Assembly (NCBI GenBank): GCA_017651515.1
Contig: JAGCCU010000038.1
Coordinates: 1 to 64,000, forward strand
Length of the DNA stretch: 64,000 nucleotides
Direction of reading: 5' to 3'
DNA from: Muribaculaceae bacterium
Lineage (GTDB): Bacteria > Bacteroidota > Bacteroidia > Bacteroidales > Muribaculaceae
Below the pieces are notes generated by a model. It ran no database searches and had not been told where the DNA came from. It saw nothing but the letters and a program-made list of their open reading frames with translations. The translations under genes were made by a program, and so were the position numbers. Below, one piece after another: positions 42,433 to 50,372 of this stretch (positions are counted from its first letter, which is position 1; each line of letters starts with the position of its first letter).

Positions 42433-44832
42433 CTACTGTGCAACTTGAGTGTTGGCAGGCTCGGCTGACGGTGCTGCGATTTCTATGGGCTGGTCGCTGA
42501 TGATGTGTATGTCACGTTGTGGGAATGGAATTGCTACACCGTTCTCGTTCAGTACTTCGTAGATTGCTTCTTTGATGCGGGCAATGTCGGTAAGACGAGT
42601 GGCGACGGGAGTCCACAGCACTACTTGCAGGTCTACGCTGTTGTCGCCAAAGTTGTCAAACAGAACCTGGATGCCTTTCTTCTTGTCGTAGCAGTTGAGT
42701 GCGCCGACTTTCTCAATAATCAAGTTTCGCACCTTGTCAACGTGCGAACCGTAGGCGATGCCCACACTAACCTGGGCGAGCTCGTAGCCGTGGTTTTTAG
42801 TCATGTTTTTGAAATTCTTGCTGAATAACTGGCTATTCAGGAAGGCAATTATCGAGCCGTCAAGCGTCTCCACCATCGTACTTTGGTAGTTGATGTTCGT
42901 CACTCGGCCACGGATACCGTCGCACTCAATCATGTCACCTATCTTCACACGTCCGCTCATCAGCGACAGGCCGTAGAACAAGTTTTCCAGAGTGTCTTTC
43001 ATAGCGAAACCAATACCGGTTGACAAACCTGTCAGAATAAGCGTGATTCCTGCACGGTTAACGTGAAGTGTCACCAGTACGATATAGATGTAAATACCCC
43101 ATCCTAGGTATTTCATCAGGTTCATGCTCAGTGACACGGCTTTATTCTTGGTTTTTGTCTTGTGCTCCTTCCACAGGATGTAGCTGTGTATGCACAGATA
43201 GATAAGATAGTGGAAGACAAATCCCAGTGCAACGAGTGCAATGATACGTTCCAGAGATATTACTATGACATCGGGAATGTTGACGAATTTGTGGGTGAAA
43301 AGTGTCTCGCACCATTCCGTAAGGTCAAACACTCGTGCTGCCCAGTATATTGATGCGGCAACGCTGATTGTAGCAGCAATGGGAATCACCATCTTGTAAA
43401 TGGCATCATAGAACCACGTATGGCGGATGTCGGCTTCAGCGGAAATGTGGTTCGACTCATAGCGATGGAGCAAGTCGTAGAGGAACGTGATTCCCTGAAT
43501 CATCGTTAACTGGATAATCCACCAGATCAGAACTTGAACGCTCATCAACGTATATCCGAACCAAGCCATGATGAGCGCCACTACCATGGCAAGCAGCGAT
43601 ATCCAGGTGTAGAATTGGTCGCTGCGAGGCATGCGGCTGTTGTGGCGTTTGATGACCCACCACTGCCAGATTGTGCACACAAGCAGAATGATGGGGAAGG
43701 TGATATTTACTATTGTGTTGGGCATGAATGTGATGCGATAGATGAACACCACTAGGCCCACTACTGTGATGGGTGTGTAAAGAATCAAGCCGCTTTTCAC
43801 GCTGTCTCCATCCAGTCGAATGATAAGCGACAGCATGATGGCTACAAGCAGCCATGCATATTCACTCAGCAGGCGTGAGGCCATTATCATGAAGTTGTGG
43901 TCTTTTAGCGTGAGCGAGATAATGAGAGTGGCAATGGCAAATACTGCTGCGCTGGTTGCAATGATGATGCAAGTACGCTTCTTCTTGAATTCTTCTGTAA
44001 CATACTTACGTGGAATCAGGAATCGCACTACCACCGTACTGAGAATGCCAGACAATACAATGTAAAATATGATGAACAAAAACAGGAATAACACCAGGTT
44101 GCCTCGCCATTCACTGCGGGTCTTACCTGTCGGGATATACTTGTTGTTAAGGTCGATTTGCGCCTGATGCCAGTATCGTGGCAACGCCGACAAAATGGAA
44201 AAGTACGACTGGTCACCGTTGATGAACACGCTGCGGCGAATGTCATCATAGGCTTTGAGAGCGAAGCTGTTCAGTTCTTTTGCCTTTGCAAGAACTTGTT
44301 TTGAACGTTCTTGAGTCTTTTCAATTTGTATTTGCTGCACCGCCATGTCGTGCGCAATCTGGTTGGCCAGCAATATACAGCTGTCACGGTCGATCACAGC
44401 CTGAGGGGTGGTGAGGAGAACGTCTGGAATTTTTTCCAAAGAGTTGACGAGTTGCAGATATTGCTTTACCTGGTCGTTATATTTCTTGGCAAAGACCTCA
44501 AAAGGAAGCATTCGGCTTTGCATGTTGTCGTGGAGAGCCGTCGCCTCGCTGCACGCATATGCAAGATCAAACACATAGTCACTTTTCTGTGAGTAGAGCA
44601 TCAGCTCTATCTGGTGACTTCGGTCCATCACCTGAATCATCATCTTATCATAGCGCTTGCTCATGTCGTTGAATCGCGACATGCGCTCTACCTGTTCGTT
44701 GTGAGTCATGGTGAGCTCGGAGCATAGAACGCTCAGTGCATTTCCCATGTCTTGTTCTTTGAGCACTGCACCGCAGTCGAAGTTCGACAGTATTATTACG
44801 GCAATAATGAAAAAGTATTTCTTGAGAGCCAT
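42433..44832 (-). CDS. Large MscS-type mechanosensitive ion channel
   Basis: A 799-residue membrane protein. After a signal-like N-terminus (MALKKYFFIIAVIILSNFDC) comes a soluble, helix-rich periplasmic region (about 25-210), then roughly eleven membrane segments, and the conserved MscS pore and beta domain: ITLILTGLSTGIGFAMKDTL, ENLFYGLSLMSGRVKIGDMI and GIRGRVTNINYQSTMVETLD, then the cytoplasmic domain to about 770. The C-terminus is short and Ala/Pro-rich. Channels of this class relieve hypo-osmotic stress. The architecture with an extended N-terminal domain resembles MscK/MscM-like proteins, though the gene is smaller. A TAATTTTG -7 box sits at 44862-44869. Confidence 0.9.
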   Translation of the reverse strand: MALKKYFFIIAVIILSNFDCGAVLKEQDMGNALSVLCSELTMTHNEQVERMSRFNDMSKRYDKMMIQVMDRSHQIELMLYSQKSDYVFDLAYACSEATALHDNMQSRMLPFEVFAKKYNDQVKQYLQLVNSLEKIPDVLLTTPQAVIDRDSCILLANQIAHDMAVQQIQIEKTQERSKQVLAKAKELNSFALKAYDDIRRSVFINGDQSYFSILSALPRYWHQAQIDLNNKYIPTGKTRSEWRGNLVLFLFLFIIFYIVLSGILSTVVVRFLIPRKYVTEEFKKKRTCIIIATSAAVFAIATLIISLTLKDHNFMIMASRLLSEYAWLLVAIMLSLIIRLDGDSVKSGLILYTPITVVGLVVFIYRITFMPNTIVNITFPIILLVCTIWQWWVIKRHNSRMPRSDQFYTWISLLAMVVALIMAWFGYTLMSVQVLIWWIIQLTMIQGITFLYDLLHRYESNHISAEADIRHTWFYDAIYKMVIPIAATISVAASIYWAARVFDLTEWCETLFTHKFVNIPDVIVISLERIIALVALGFVFHYLIYLCIHSYILWKEHKTKTKNKAVSLSMNLMKYLGWGIYIYIVLVTLHVNRAGITLILTGLSTGIGFAMKDTLENLFYGLSLMSGRVKIGDMIECDGIRGRVTNINYQSTMVETLDGSIIAFLNSQLFSKNFKNMTKNHGYELAQVSVGIAYGSHVDKVRNLIIEKVGALNCYDKKKGIQVLFDNFGDNSVDLQVVLWTPVATRLTDIARIKEAIYEVLNENGVAIPFPQRDIHIISDQPIEIAAPSAEPANTQVAQ

Positions 44833-44861
44833 TTTACTTTCTTGTATTTGATTAGGCGTCG

Positions 44862-44869
44862 CAAAATTA
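44862..44869 (-). promoter_or_regulatory. -7 box (TAATTTTG) of the MscS-type channel gene
   Basis: TAnnTTTG match 29 bases upstream of the start; no canonical -33 box identified. Confidence 0.4.
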
Positions 44870-44928
44870 CGTTTTTTTAGGTTCTAAAACGCTAATCGGC
44901 AGCAAAAAATAAGCAAAAAGTGAATTAT

Positions 44929-44988
44929 GGCACGAAAATTGCCTACTACATTTGCACTTTAGTGAGTTTTTTATTGTAATTTCGTGCC
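44929..44988 (+). promoter_or_regulatory. panB promoter region bracketed by an inverted repeat
   Basis: A TACATTTG -7 box (44947-44954) lies between GGCACGAAA (44929-44937) and TTTCGTGCC (44980-44988), a perfect 9-base inverted repeat centred just downstream of the promoter. The right arm falls in the leader, 24 bases before the ATG. Confidence 0.5.
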
Positions 44989-45012
44989 GTTTAACTAAAC
45001 ACAAACTTAGAA

Positions 45013-45834
45013 ATGTCAACCTATACCGTTACCGACCCAAAGAAAGTTACCACTAAGAGAATCACCGATATGATGCAGGCAGGAGAGAAGATTGCCATGC
45101 TCACGTCATATGACTACACAATGGCGTCACTCGTCGACCAGGCTGGAATCGACATCATTTTGGTGGGAGACAGCGCATCAAATGTTATGCAAGGTAATGC
45201 TACTACCATACCAATCACTATAGATGACATGATTGTCTATGGACGTACTGTGGCTCGTGCCGCAAAACGCGCAATGGTGATTGTGGACATGCCTTTCGGC
45301 ACCTATCAGGGCGACCCCATTGAGGCTCAGCAGAATGCAGTGCGCATCATGCGCGAGACTGGTGCCGACGGTGTCAAGCTCGAGGGCGGACGGGAAATGC
45401 GTGGTGCCATCGAGATGATTCTGCGTGCAGGAATACCGGTCATGGGACACCTGGGACTAACACCACAGTCAATCAACAAGTTCGGCACTTATGCCACTCG
45501 TGCAACTGGTGAGACCGAGGCGTTGCGGCTTATCAGCGATGCACGCGTGCTTGAGGAAGTTGGATGTTTTGCCGTCGTGCTGGAGAAAATCCCTGCTACA
45601 CTTGCAGCAAAGGTGACCGATACAATCAATATTCCCACTATTGGAATAGGAGCGGGACCTGCGACCGATGGACAGGTACTGGTCGTTCACGACATGCTAG
45701 GACTGAACACAGCTTTTAAACCTAAGTTCCTGCGTCTTTATAACAACCTTGGGGAGCAAATCGTAGATAGTGTAGGGAACTACATCATCGATGTCAAGCG
45801 TGGCGACTTCCCAAACGAGAACGAACAGTACTGA
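45013..45834 (+). CDS. panB: 3-methyl-2-oxobutanoate hydroxymethyltransferase
   Basis: A 273-residue enzyme of pantothenate synthesis that transfers a hydroxymethyl group from methylene-tetrahydrofolate to ketoisovalerate. Family motifs are complete: MLTSYDYTMASLVDQAGIDI, ILVGDSASNVMQGNATTIPI (metal-binding Asp), VDMPFGTYQ, DGVKLEGG with the ketoacid-binding Lys, GHLGLTPQSINKFGTY, and FAVVLEKIPATLA with the catalytic Glu. Length is normal. panC and panD are not in this window. It converges on dnaX with only 12 bases between the stops. Confidence 0.96.
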   Translation: MSTYTVTDPKKVTTKRITDMMQAGEKIAMLTSYDYTMASLVDQAGIDIILVGDSASNVMQGNATTIPITIDDMIVYGRTVARAAKRAMVIVDMPFGTYQGDPIEAQQNAVRIMRETGADGVKLEGGREMRGAIEMILRAGIPVMGHLGLTPQSINKFGTYATRATGETEALRLISDARVLEEVGCFAVVLEKIPATLAAKVTDTINIPTIGIGAGPATDGQVLVVHDMLGLNTAFKPKFLRLYNNLGEQIVDSVGNYIIDVKRGDFPNENEQY

Positions 45835-45846
45835 TCACATTCCGTT

Positions 45847-47616
45847 TTATGCCAATCCCAGTTGGAAATCTTTGATAAATGACTTGAACTGGGGATTGTG
45901 TTGCTTGATTTCCTCAACTATCTCACGGGGAGTATATATTTTCTTCTCAGGTTTCGACTCATTTAACCTGATTTCCAAGGCTAGCATGTCATTTTTCACG
46001 GCATTGCGCAGATATTCCATGATTGCAGGTTTGCTGCCTTCCATGAACGTCACCTGTGCTTGGCTAGTCAGCTCAATGAAATACTGAGTGTCGCTCTCGT
46101 TCTGTGGTTCTGACGAGGTCATCGCGCTCACTACCAATTTCTCGTGAGGATGATCCTTTATATACTGTTTCCAGGCAACCAGTACCTGTTCTTTGGTGAA
46201 TGGCTCACGCCGCACGCCTTTCGTATCTGCCGTTTCAGGCCGTTTGTCTTCGTTGGCAGGAGAAACTTTCTTGTTGACGTATATCCGTGAACTTATGGCC
46301 TGAGCTTGAGGCTTTACTCGATGTTCTGAAGCCATCACTCTAGGCTGAGGCTCTGAAACCACCTGGGGCTGTGGTATACTTTGTGCGTATGTAGATGTGG
46401 GCGTAGGCGCAGGAGCGGCTTGTGCAGGAGCGGCTTGTGCAGGGGTCGGCTGCGACGCAGGTGGCGTAATCTTCCGCAGTGGAGGAGTGGAAGGGGTAGC
46501 AACTGGTGCCGGAGTGGGAACCATTATCTGGCAAAGCTTCACCAGTGTCAGTTCCACTATAAGCTGCTTGTTTGTAGCATTGCGGTAGTTTAGGTCGCAG
46601 GTGTTGCAGAGGTCTAATGCACGGTAGAAAAATCCAGCTGGCAACTTCGCTGCTTGTTGCACATAGCGTTCGCTCACTTCCTCGTTCATCTCAAGCAATG
46701 TCTTGGTCGAAGGAGTACTGGCCACCATCAGGTCGCGTAGGTGCTGGGCAAGGCCGTTGATGAAAAACTGCGAGTCGAAGCCCTTATCTCGTATTTCCTT
46801 ATAAATAAGCAAAGATTGGGGCACATCACCTGTCAGGCAGCATTCCACCACTCGGAAATAGTAGTCATAGTCAAGCACGTTCAGGTTTTCAATCGTACTC
46901 TGGTATGTGATGTTGCCTTCGCTTGATGCCGTCACCTGGTCGAATATTGACAAGGCATCACGCATACCGCCGTCTGCTTTCTGGGCGATGATGTTCAGTG
47001 CGGCAGGTTCAGCCTTGATATTCTCCACCTCACATATGCGTTCCAATTGCTTTACTATGTCGGGAACGGTGATGCGGGTGAAGTCGTAAATCTGGCAGCG
47101 CGACAGAATAGTAGGGATTATTTTCTGCTTCTCGGTAGTAGCCAGGATGAAGATTGCATATTCAGGCGGCTCCTCAAGAGTCTTCAGAAATGCGTTGAAC
47201 GCTGCCTGAGACAGCATGTGAACCTCATCGATGATATATACCTTGTACTTACCTGTGTGGGGCGGAATGAGAACTTGACCGTTAAGTTCTCGGATGTCAT
47301 CCACGCCATTGTTGCTCGCGGCGTCCAGCTCTACGATGTTGAACGAACTCTGTTCATTGAAAGCACGGCACGATTCACACTCATTGCAGGCCTCACCGTC
47401 AGCAGTAATGTTCGTGCAGTTGATTGTCTTCGCAAAGATGCGGGCGCATGTAGTCTTACCCACGCCGCGAGGTCCGCAGAACAGGTAAGCATGTGCCAGA
47501 CGACCACTGGCAATAGATGTCTTAAGCGTGTGGGTGAGAGCCTCTTGGCCTACCACGGTGTTGAATGTTGAAGGGCGGTATTTGCGTGCCGATACTATGT
47601 ATTTATCCTGTGACAT
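45847..47616 (-). CDS. dnaX: DNA polymerase III subunit gamma/tau
   Basis: A 589-residue clamp-loader subunit. The AAA+ part shows YRPSTFNTVVGQEALTHTLK, Walker A FCGPRGVGKTTCARIFAKTI (about 45-64), a zinc module with Cys residues in CTNITADGEACNECESC, Walker B YIIDEVHMLSQAAFNAFLKT, and the sensor SRCQIYDFTRI. A collar domain follows to about 360. A Pro/Ala-rich linker (about 375-440, runs of PAQAAPAQAAP) leads to a C-terminal tau-like domain ending in FKSFIKDFQLG. No programmed frameshift was sought in detail. It has a consensus promoter at 47649-47680. Confidence 0.95.
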   Translation of the reverse strand: MSQDKYIVSARKYRPSTFNTVVGQEALTHTLKTSIASGRLAHAYLFCGPRGVGKTTCARIFAKTINCTNITADGEACNECESCRAFNEQSSFNIVELDAASNNGVDDIRELNGQVLIPPHTGKYKVYIIDEVHMLSQAAFNAFLKTLEEPPEYAIFILATTEKQKIIPTILSRCQIYDFTRITVPDIVKQLERICEVENIKAEPAALNIIAQKADGGMRDALSIFDQVTASSEGNITYQSTIENLNVLDYDYYFRVVECCLTGDVPQSLLIYKEIRDKGFDSQFFINGLAQHLRDLMVASTPSTKTLLEMNEEVSERYVQQAAKLPAGFFYRALDLCNTCDLNYRNATNKQLIVELTLVKLCQIMVPTPAPVATPSTPPLRKITPPASQPTPAQAAPAQAAPAPTPTSTYAQSIPQPQVVSEPQPRVMASEHRVKPQAQAISSRIYVNKKVSPANEDKRPETADTKGVRREPFTKEQVLVAWKQYIKDHPHEKLVVSAMTSSEPQNESDTQYFIELTSQAQVTFMEGSKPAIMEYLRNAVKNDMLALEIRLNESKPEKKIYTPREIVEEIKQHNPQFKSFIKDFQLGLA

Positions 47617-47648
47617 ATATTCAATGTTGAGCTGTTGTCTTTAGTTTG

Positions 47649-47680
47649 CAAAGTTACGAATTAATTGTGATAGATACAAA
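47649..47680 (-). promoter_or_regulatory. Promoter of dnaX
   Basis: On the minus strand TTTG (47677-47680), 20 bases, TAACTTTG (47649-47656), 32 bases before the ATG. Confidence 0.75.
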
Positions 47681-47698
47681 ATGCAGGATTCCTTTTCA

Positions 47699-48523
47699 TC
47701 AGTCGTTGTCGGCACTGGCATTGCCGAAGTTTACTGTACGGCCGTTGGTTCTATCCGACATCTTTGCCTGTTCCCGCAATTTCTTTTCTTTTTCACGTGC
47801 TTTTTTCTCTTGCTCGCGTTGAAGCTTTTCTCTTTCACGAGCCTCCTTCTTCGCTTGCTTTAGTGCTTCTTTCTCTGCCTTTTCACGTGCACGTTTCTCG
47901 GCTTTCGACTCTGAATTCTTCGGTGGTTTCTCGCTCATGCCGCCTCCGGTAGCAGCGACAGTTGAAGCGGATGCAAACGACGCATCTAACTCGTGCAGAC
48001 GATACTGTTCGATAATGCCAATAAGTTTCTGCGGATAGGCAGGGTCTTCGGCATAACCGCATTCACGAAGGCCTTCAGCCCAGCCGCGGTAGTCGGTGAT
48101 TTCCAACTCATATAGCTTGCCGTAGCGCTTGCTCTTCAGGAAACGTGCATGGTCCAGGAATGAGTCTTCGGGTGCTCCGTATTTACGATAACACGACATG
48201 TTGGTCGAGTCGCCGTAGCACAGTACCTCGCCTTTCCAGTTGAAGTCCTTTATGCCGAAGTGGTTGTTACCATTTTTCGCGAGCCCACTTTTGCCAGCTC
48301 GACTTTCCAAAAGTCCTTGTGCCAAGGTTATGCTGGCGGGAATTCCGAATACCTGCTGATGTTGTAACGCTGTGGCTCGATATTGTTCGATATATGCTTG
48401 ATAATCGGCTCTAACGGCCTGACTATAGCCATTAAATGTGAAAAAAACATACAAAAACAGGCAAAACGTCGCTTTTTGTTTGCTGCTAAAAAATTTATCA
48501 ATAATTTTGCATGGATTAATCAT
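47699..48523 (-). CDS. Secreted glucosaminidase (FlgJ-type) with Lys/Glu-rich C-terminal coiled coil
   Basis: A 274-residue exported peptidoglycan hydrolase. After a signal-like segment (ATFCLFLYVFFTFNGYSQA), the glucosaminidase domain runs AYIEQYRATALQHQQVFGIP, SITLAQGLLESRAGKSGLAK with the likely catalytic Glu, NHFGIKDFNWKGEVLCYGDS and YRKYGAPEDSFLDHARFLKS, to about residue 180. The last 80 residues are a highly charged coiled coil (SKAEKRAREKAEKEALKQAK and further). The Met at 48523 is used because a TATCTTTG -7 box lies at 48561-48568, leaving a further upstream Met inside the promoter. It is divergent from, and partly overlaps the promoter of, cdd. Confidence 0.85.
   Translation of the reverse strand: MINPCKIIDKFFSSKQKATFCLFLYVFFTFNGYSQAVRADYQAYIEQYRATALQHQQVFGIPASITLAQGLLESRAGKSGLAKNGNNHFGIKDFNWKGEVLCYGDSTNMSCYRKYGAPEDSFLDHARFLKSKRYGKLYELEITDYRGWAEGLRECGYAEDPAYPQKLIGIIEQYRLHELDASFASASTVAATGGGMSEKPPKNSESKAEKRAREKAEKEALKQAKKEAREREKLQREQEKKAREKEKKLREQAKMSDRTNGRTVNFGNASADND
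48479..48509 (+). promoter_or_regulatory. cdd promoter, inside the opposite gene
   Basis: TTTG (48479-48482), 19 bases, TAATTTTG (48502-48509): exact consensus. The whole promoter lies within the first codons of the divergent glucosaminidase gene. Confidence 0.75.
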
Positions 48524-48538
48524 ATTATCTGGATAATT

Positions 48539-49006
48539 ATGGTCGAGAAAAAAATCACTACAAAGATACAAGTAATAAATTACACTGAACTAACTGAAAC
48601 AGAAAAAAAACTTGTAGAATTGTCAAAAGAGGCCACTCAGAATAGCTATACCCCTTACAGCCATTTCAACGTAGGGGCTGCTCTGCTGCTTGAAAACGGT
48701 GAGATGATCAAGGGTTCCAATCAGGAAAACGCTGCATTTGCCGGCATTTGTGCCGAAAGGAGTGCTTTCTACAATGCAGGTGCCAATTATCCTGGTGTGG
48801 ATATAGTGATGGTGGCTATTGCAGCTTTCCATAACGGAGAATTCGTTGAAGACCCCTGCTCGCCTTGTGGAATGTGCAGACAGGCTATGCTCGAGTTTGA
48901 GAAAAACACCAAGAAGCCAATTCAAGTGTTGCTCGTTGGCAGGGAACAGGTCTATCGTGTTGATAGCATCTCAGCGTTGTTGCCATTGAGTTTCAAGGAA
49001 TTCTGA
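48539..49006 (+). CDS. cdd: Cytidine deaminase
   Basis: A 155-residue zinc enzyme that deaminates cytidine and deoxycytidine. Visible: SYTPYSHFNVGAALLLENGE, then GICAERSAFYNAG with zinc ligand Cys71 and catalytic Glu73, and EDPCSPCGMCRQAMLEF with zinc ligands Cys110 and Cys113. Length fits the tetrameric class. The ATG at 48539 is set by the consensus promoter at 48479-48509; a longer upstream reading frame overlaps the promoter and the opposite gene. The downstream membrane-protein gene follows after 8 bases, so they form an operon. Confidence 0.95.
   Translation: MVEKKITTKIQVINYTELTETEKKLVELSKEATQNSYTPYSHFNVGAALLLENGEMIKGSNQENAAFAGICAERSAFYNAGANYPGVDIVMVAIAAFHNGEFVEDPCSPCGMCRQAMLEFEKNTKKPIQVLLVGREQVYRVDSISALLPLSFKEF
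48561..48568 (-). promoter_or_regulatory. -7 box (TATCTTTG) of the glucosaminidase gene, inside cdd
   Basis: Matches TAnnTTTG on the minus strand, 37 bases before the ATG at 48523; it lies in the first codons of cdd. No good -33 box at ideal spacing. Confidence 0.4.
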
Positions 49007-49014
49007 TTATAGCA

Positions 49015-49506
49015 ATGATTCTCCAAATCACTCTTCTAGTACTGGGCATATTGTGCCTGTTTGCATCGTTGATAATGCTGTTTTATCCCAGATGGGTGCC
49101 GGCTGCGGTTCCGGCATTCGTGGGTCTGTTGTTATTGCATTGGAGCTACTTCATTGCTGTGCCGCTTGGTACTTTCTTATTCTGGGGTGCAGCAGCACTC
49201 ATGGTCTGGGGTATAATCTATATGTCGCCACAAGGTGAAATAGATGGAAAGAAATCAAGTAACCTATATGTGGGCGCCTCGGCGATTGCAGGTGCATTGC
49301 TCGGCATGATTGTTGATCCGCGAATCATGGTGCTGGGTGTGATTCTCGGTGCTTTTGTCGGACAGCTTGCCTACAGCCGTACACCACATGGTAAGTGGCT
49401 GACAAAGTCACCTTCCATATTTTTCCAGTACTTCTGTGCCAAGTGCCTGCCGGCTATCGTTGCAGTGTCTATAATCGGTATCGCTATCGAAGGTTTTTTA
49501 CTGTAA
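49015..49506 (+). CDS. Small integral membrane protein, DUF456-like
   Basis: A 163-residue hydrophobic protein with four or five membrane helices (MILQITLLVLGILCLFASLI, VPAAVPAFVGLLLLHWSYFI, GTFLFWGAAALMVWGIIYM, ASAIAGALLGMIVDPRIMVL, CLPAIVAVSIIGIAIEGFLL). The glycine-rich GALLGMIVDPRIMVLGVILGAFVG stretch resembles the paired glycine-zipper helices of DUF456 proteins. Function unknown. It is 8 bases downstream of cdd. Confidence 0.75.
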   Translation: MILQITLLVLGILCLFASLIMLFYPRWVPAAVPAFVGLLLLHWSYFIAVPLGTFLFWGAAALMVWGIIYMSPQGEIDGKKSSNLYVGASAIAGALLGMIVDPRIMVLGVILGAFVGQLAYSRTPHGKWLTKSPSIFFQYFCAKCLPAIVAVSIIGIAIEGFLL

Positions 49507-49634
49507 TTCAAGTTTACAATACAAACTATAAACTACAGGTTTAAGGAGCGTTAAAAACATTCGTGCTTACAATAATAGACGAAAAAAGACGTTTTAACAT
49601 TACTAACGACTCCATTATTTATACTAACTACTGA

Positions 49635-50336
49635 ATGAAACATATCACAATCATAATATTGCTTGCCGCACTTACCATTGCTATGGGTGTGTCGGCACAA
49701 AATACCGCCAGCAAGGTTAACAAGGTGGATTTCAAGCACGTAAAGGAAGTGATTGAAAACCCCAAATCCATATATTACTATCCCAAGCTGTTGCAGTCGT
49801 TCGAGAGCAACGACACTACCATGAGCATCGAGGCTTATCGTAATCTATATTACGGATACACTTTCCAGGAAGATTATGATCCTTTCCGCGAGAGCGTCTA
49901 CAGCAACGTAGTGGAGCAGCTGTATTACAAACAACCACACTCACGTGCTGAGTGTGACAGCATTGACAAGTATGCTGCACTGGCTCTCAAGGACAATATC
50001 TTCGACCTTAACCAGATGCAATATTACATCTTCGTGCTTAAGGAAAAGAAGAAACATACACGAGTAGCAATACGACAGTTCCGACTCAACCGCATCGTGG
50101 CGGCAATCATGTCGAGCGGTAAGGGCACCAAGGAAGAGCCTTGGGTGGTCATCGCACCCGAACACGAATACAACATCGTCAACTTGCTGGGATATGTGGC
50201 TACCGACCACAAGGAACTCGGCGACGGCATAGAATATGTCTCTGTTGAACCTCGTGAAGGAAAAAGTACACAAGGGTTCTACTTCGACGTCAAACGCATG
50301 ATGGAAGTCGCCGCACTCAAGTTCCCTGACATGTAG
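49635..50336 (+). CDS. DUF4919-type exported protein
   Basis: A 233-residue protein with signal MKHITIIILLAALTIAMGVSAQ. The mature region has NPKSIYYYPKLLQSFESNDT, EAYRNLYYGYTFQEDYDPFR and SAECDSI-like residues followed by ALALKDNIFDLNQMQYYIFV and GKGTKEEPWVVIAPEHEYNIVN-type strands, matching my memory of the DUF4919 family in Bacteroidales. No catalytic motif is apparent and its role is unknown. It may be on the cdd transcript (128-base gap) or have its own promoter; none is clear. It ends head-on with the ATPase gene across a 20-base palindrome. Confidence 0.8.
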   Translation: MKHITIIILLAALTIAMGVSAQNTASKVNKVDFKHVKEVIENPKSIYYYPKLLQSFESNDTTMSIEAYRNLYYGYTFQEDYDPFRESVYSNVVEQLYYKQPHSRAECDSIDKYAALALKDNIFDLNQMQYYIFVLKEKKKHTRVAIRQFRLNRIVAAIMSSGKGTKEEPWVVIAPEHEYNIVNLLGYVATDHKELGDGIEYVSVEPREGKSTQGFYFDVKRMMEVAALKFPDM

Positions 50337-50349
50337 TCTAATGGAAAAA

Positions 50350-50369
50350 TTTAACCCAATTGGGTTAAA
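50350..50369. terminator. Bidirectional terminator palindrome
   Basis: TTTAACCCAATTGGGTTAAA is a perfect 20-base palindrome between the convergent DUF4919 and ATPase genes, with A-rich sequence before and T-containing sequence after. Confidence 0.6.
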
Positions 50370-50372
50370 CTG

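Noticed and set aside
45847..47616. Programmed frameshift in dnaX producing a short gamma form
   Set aside because: I saw no clear A-rich slippery heptamer with downstream stem in a quick reading; not claimed.
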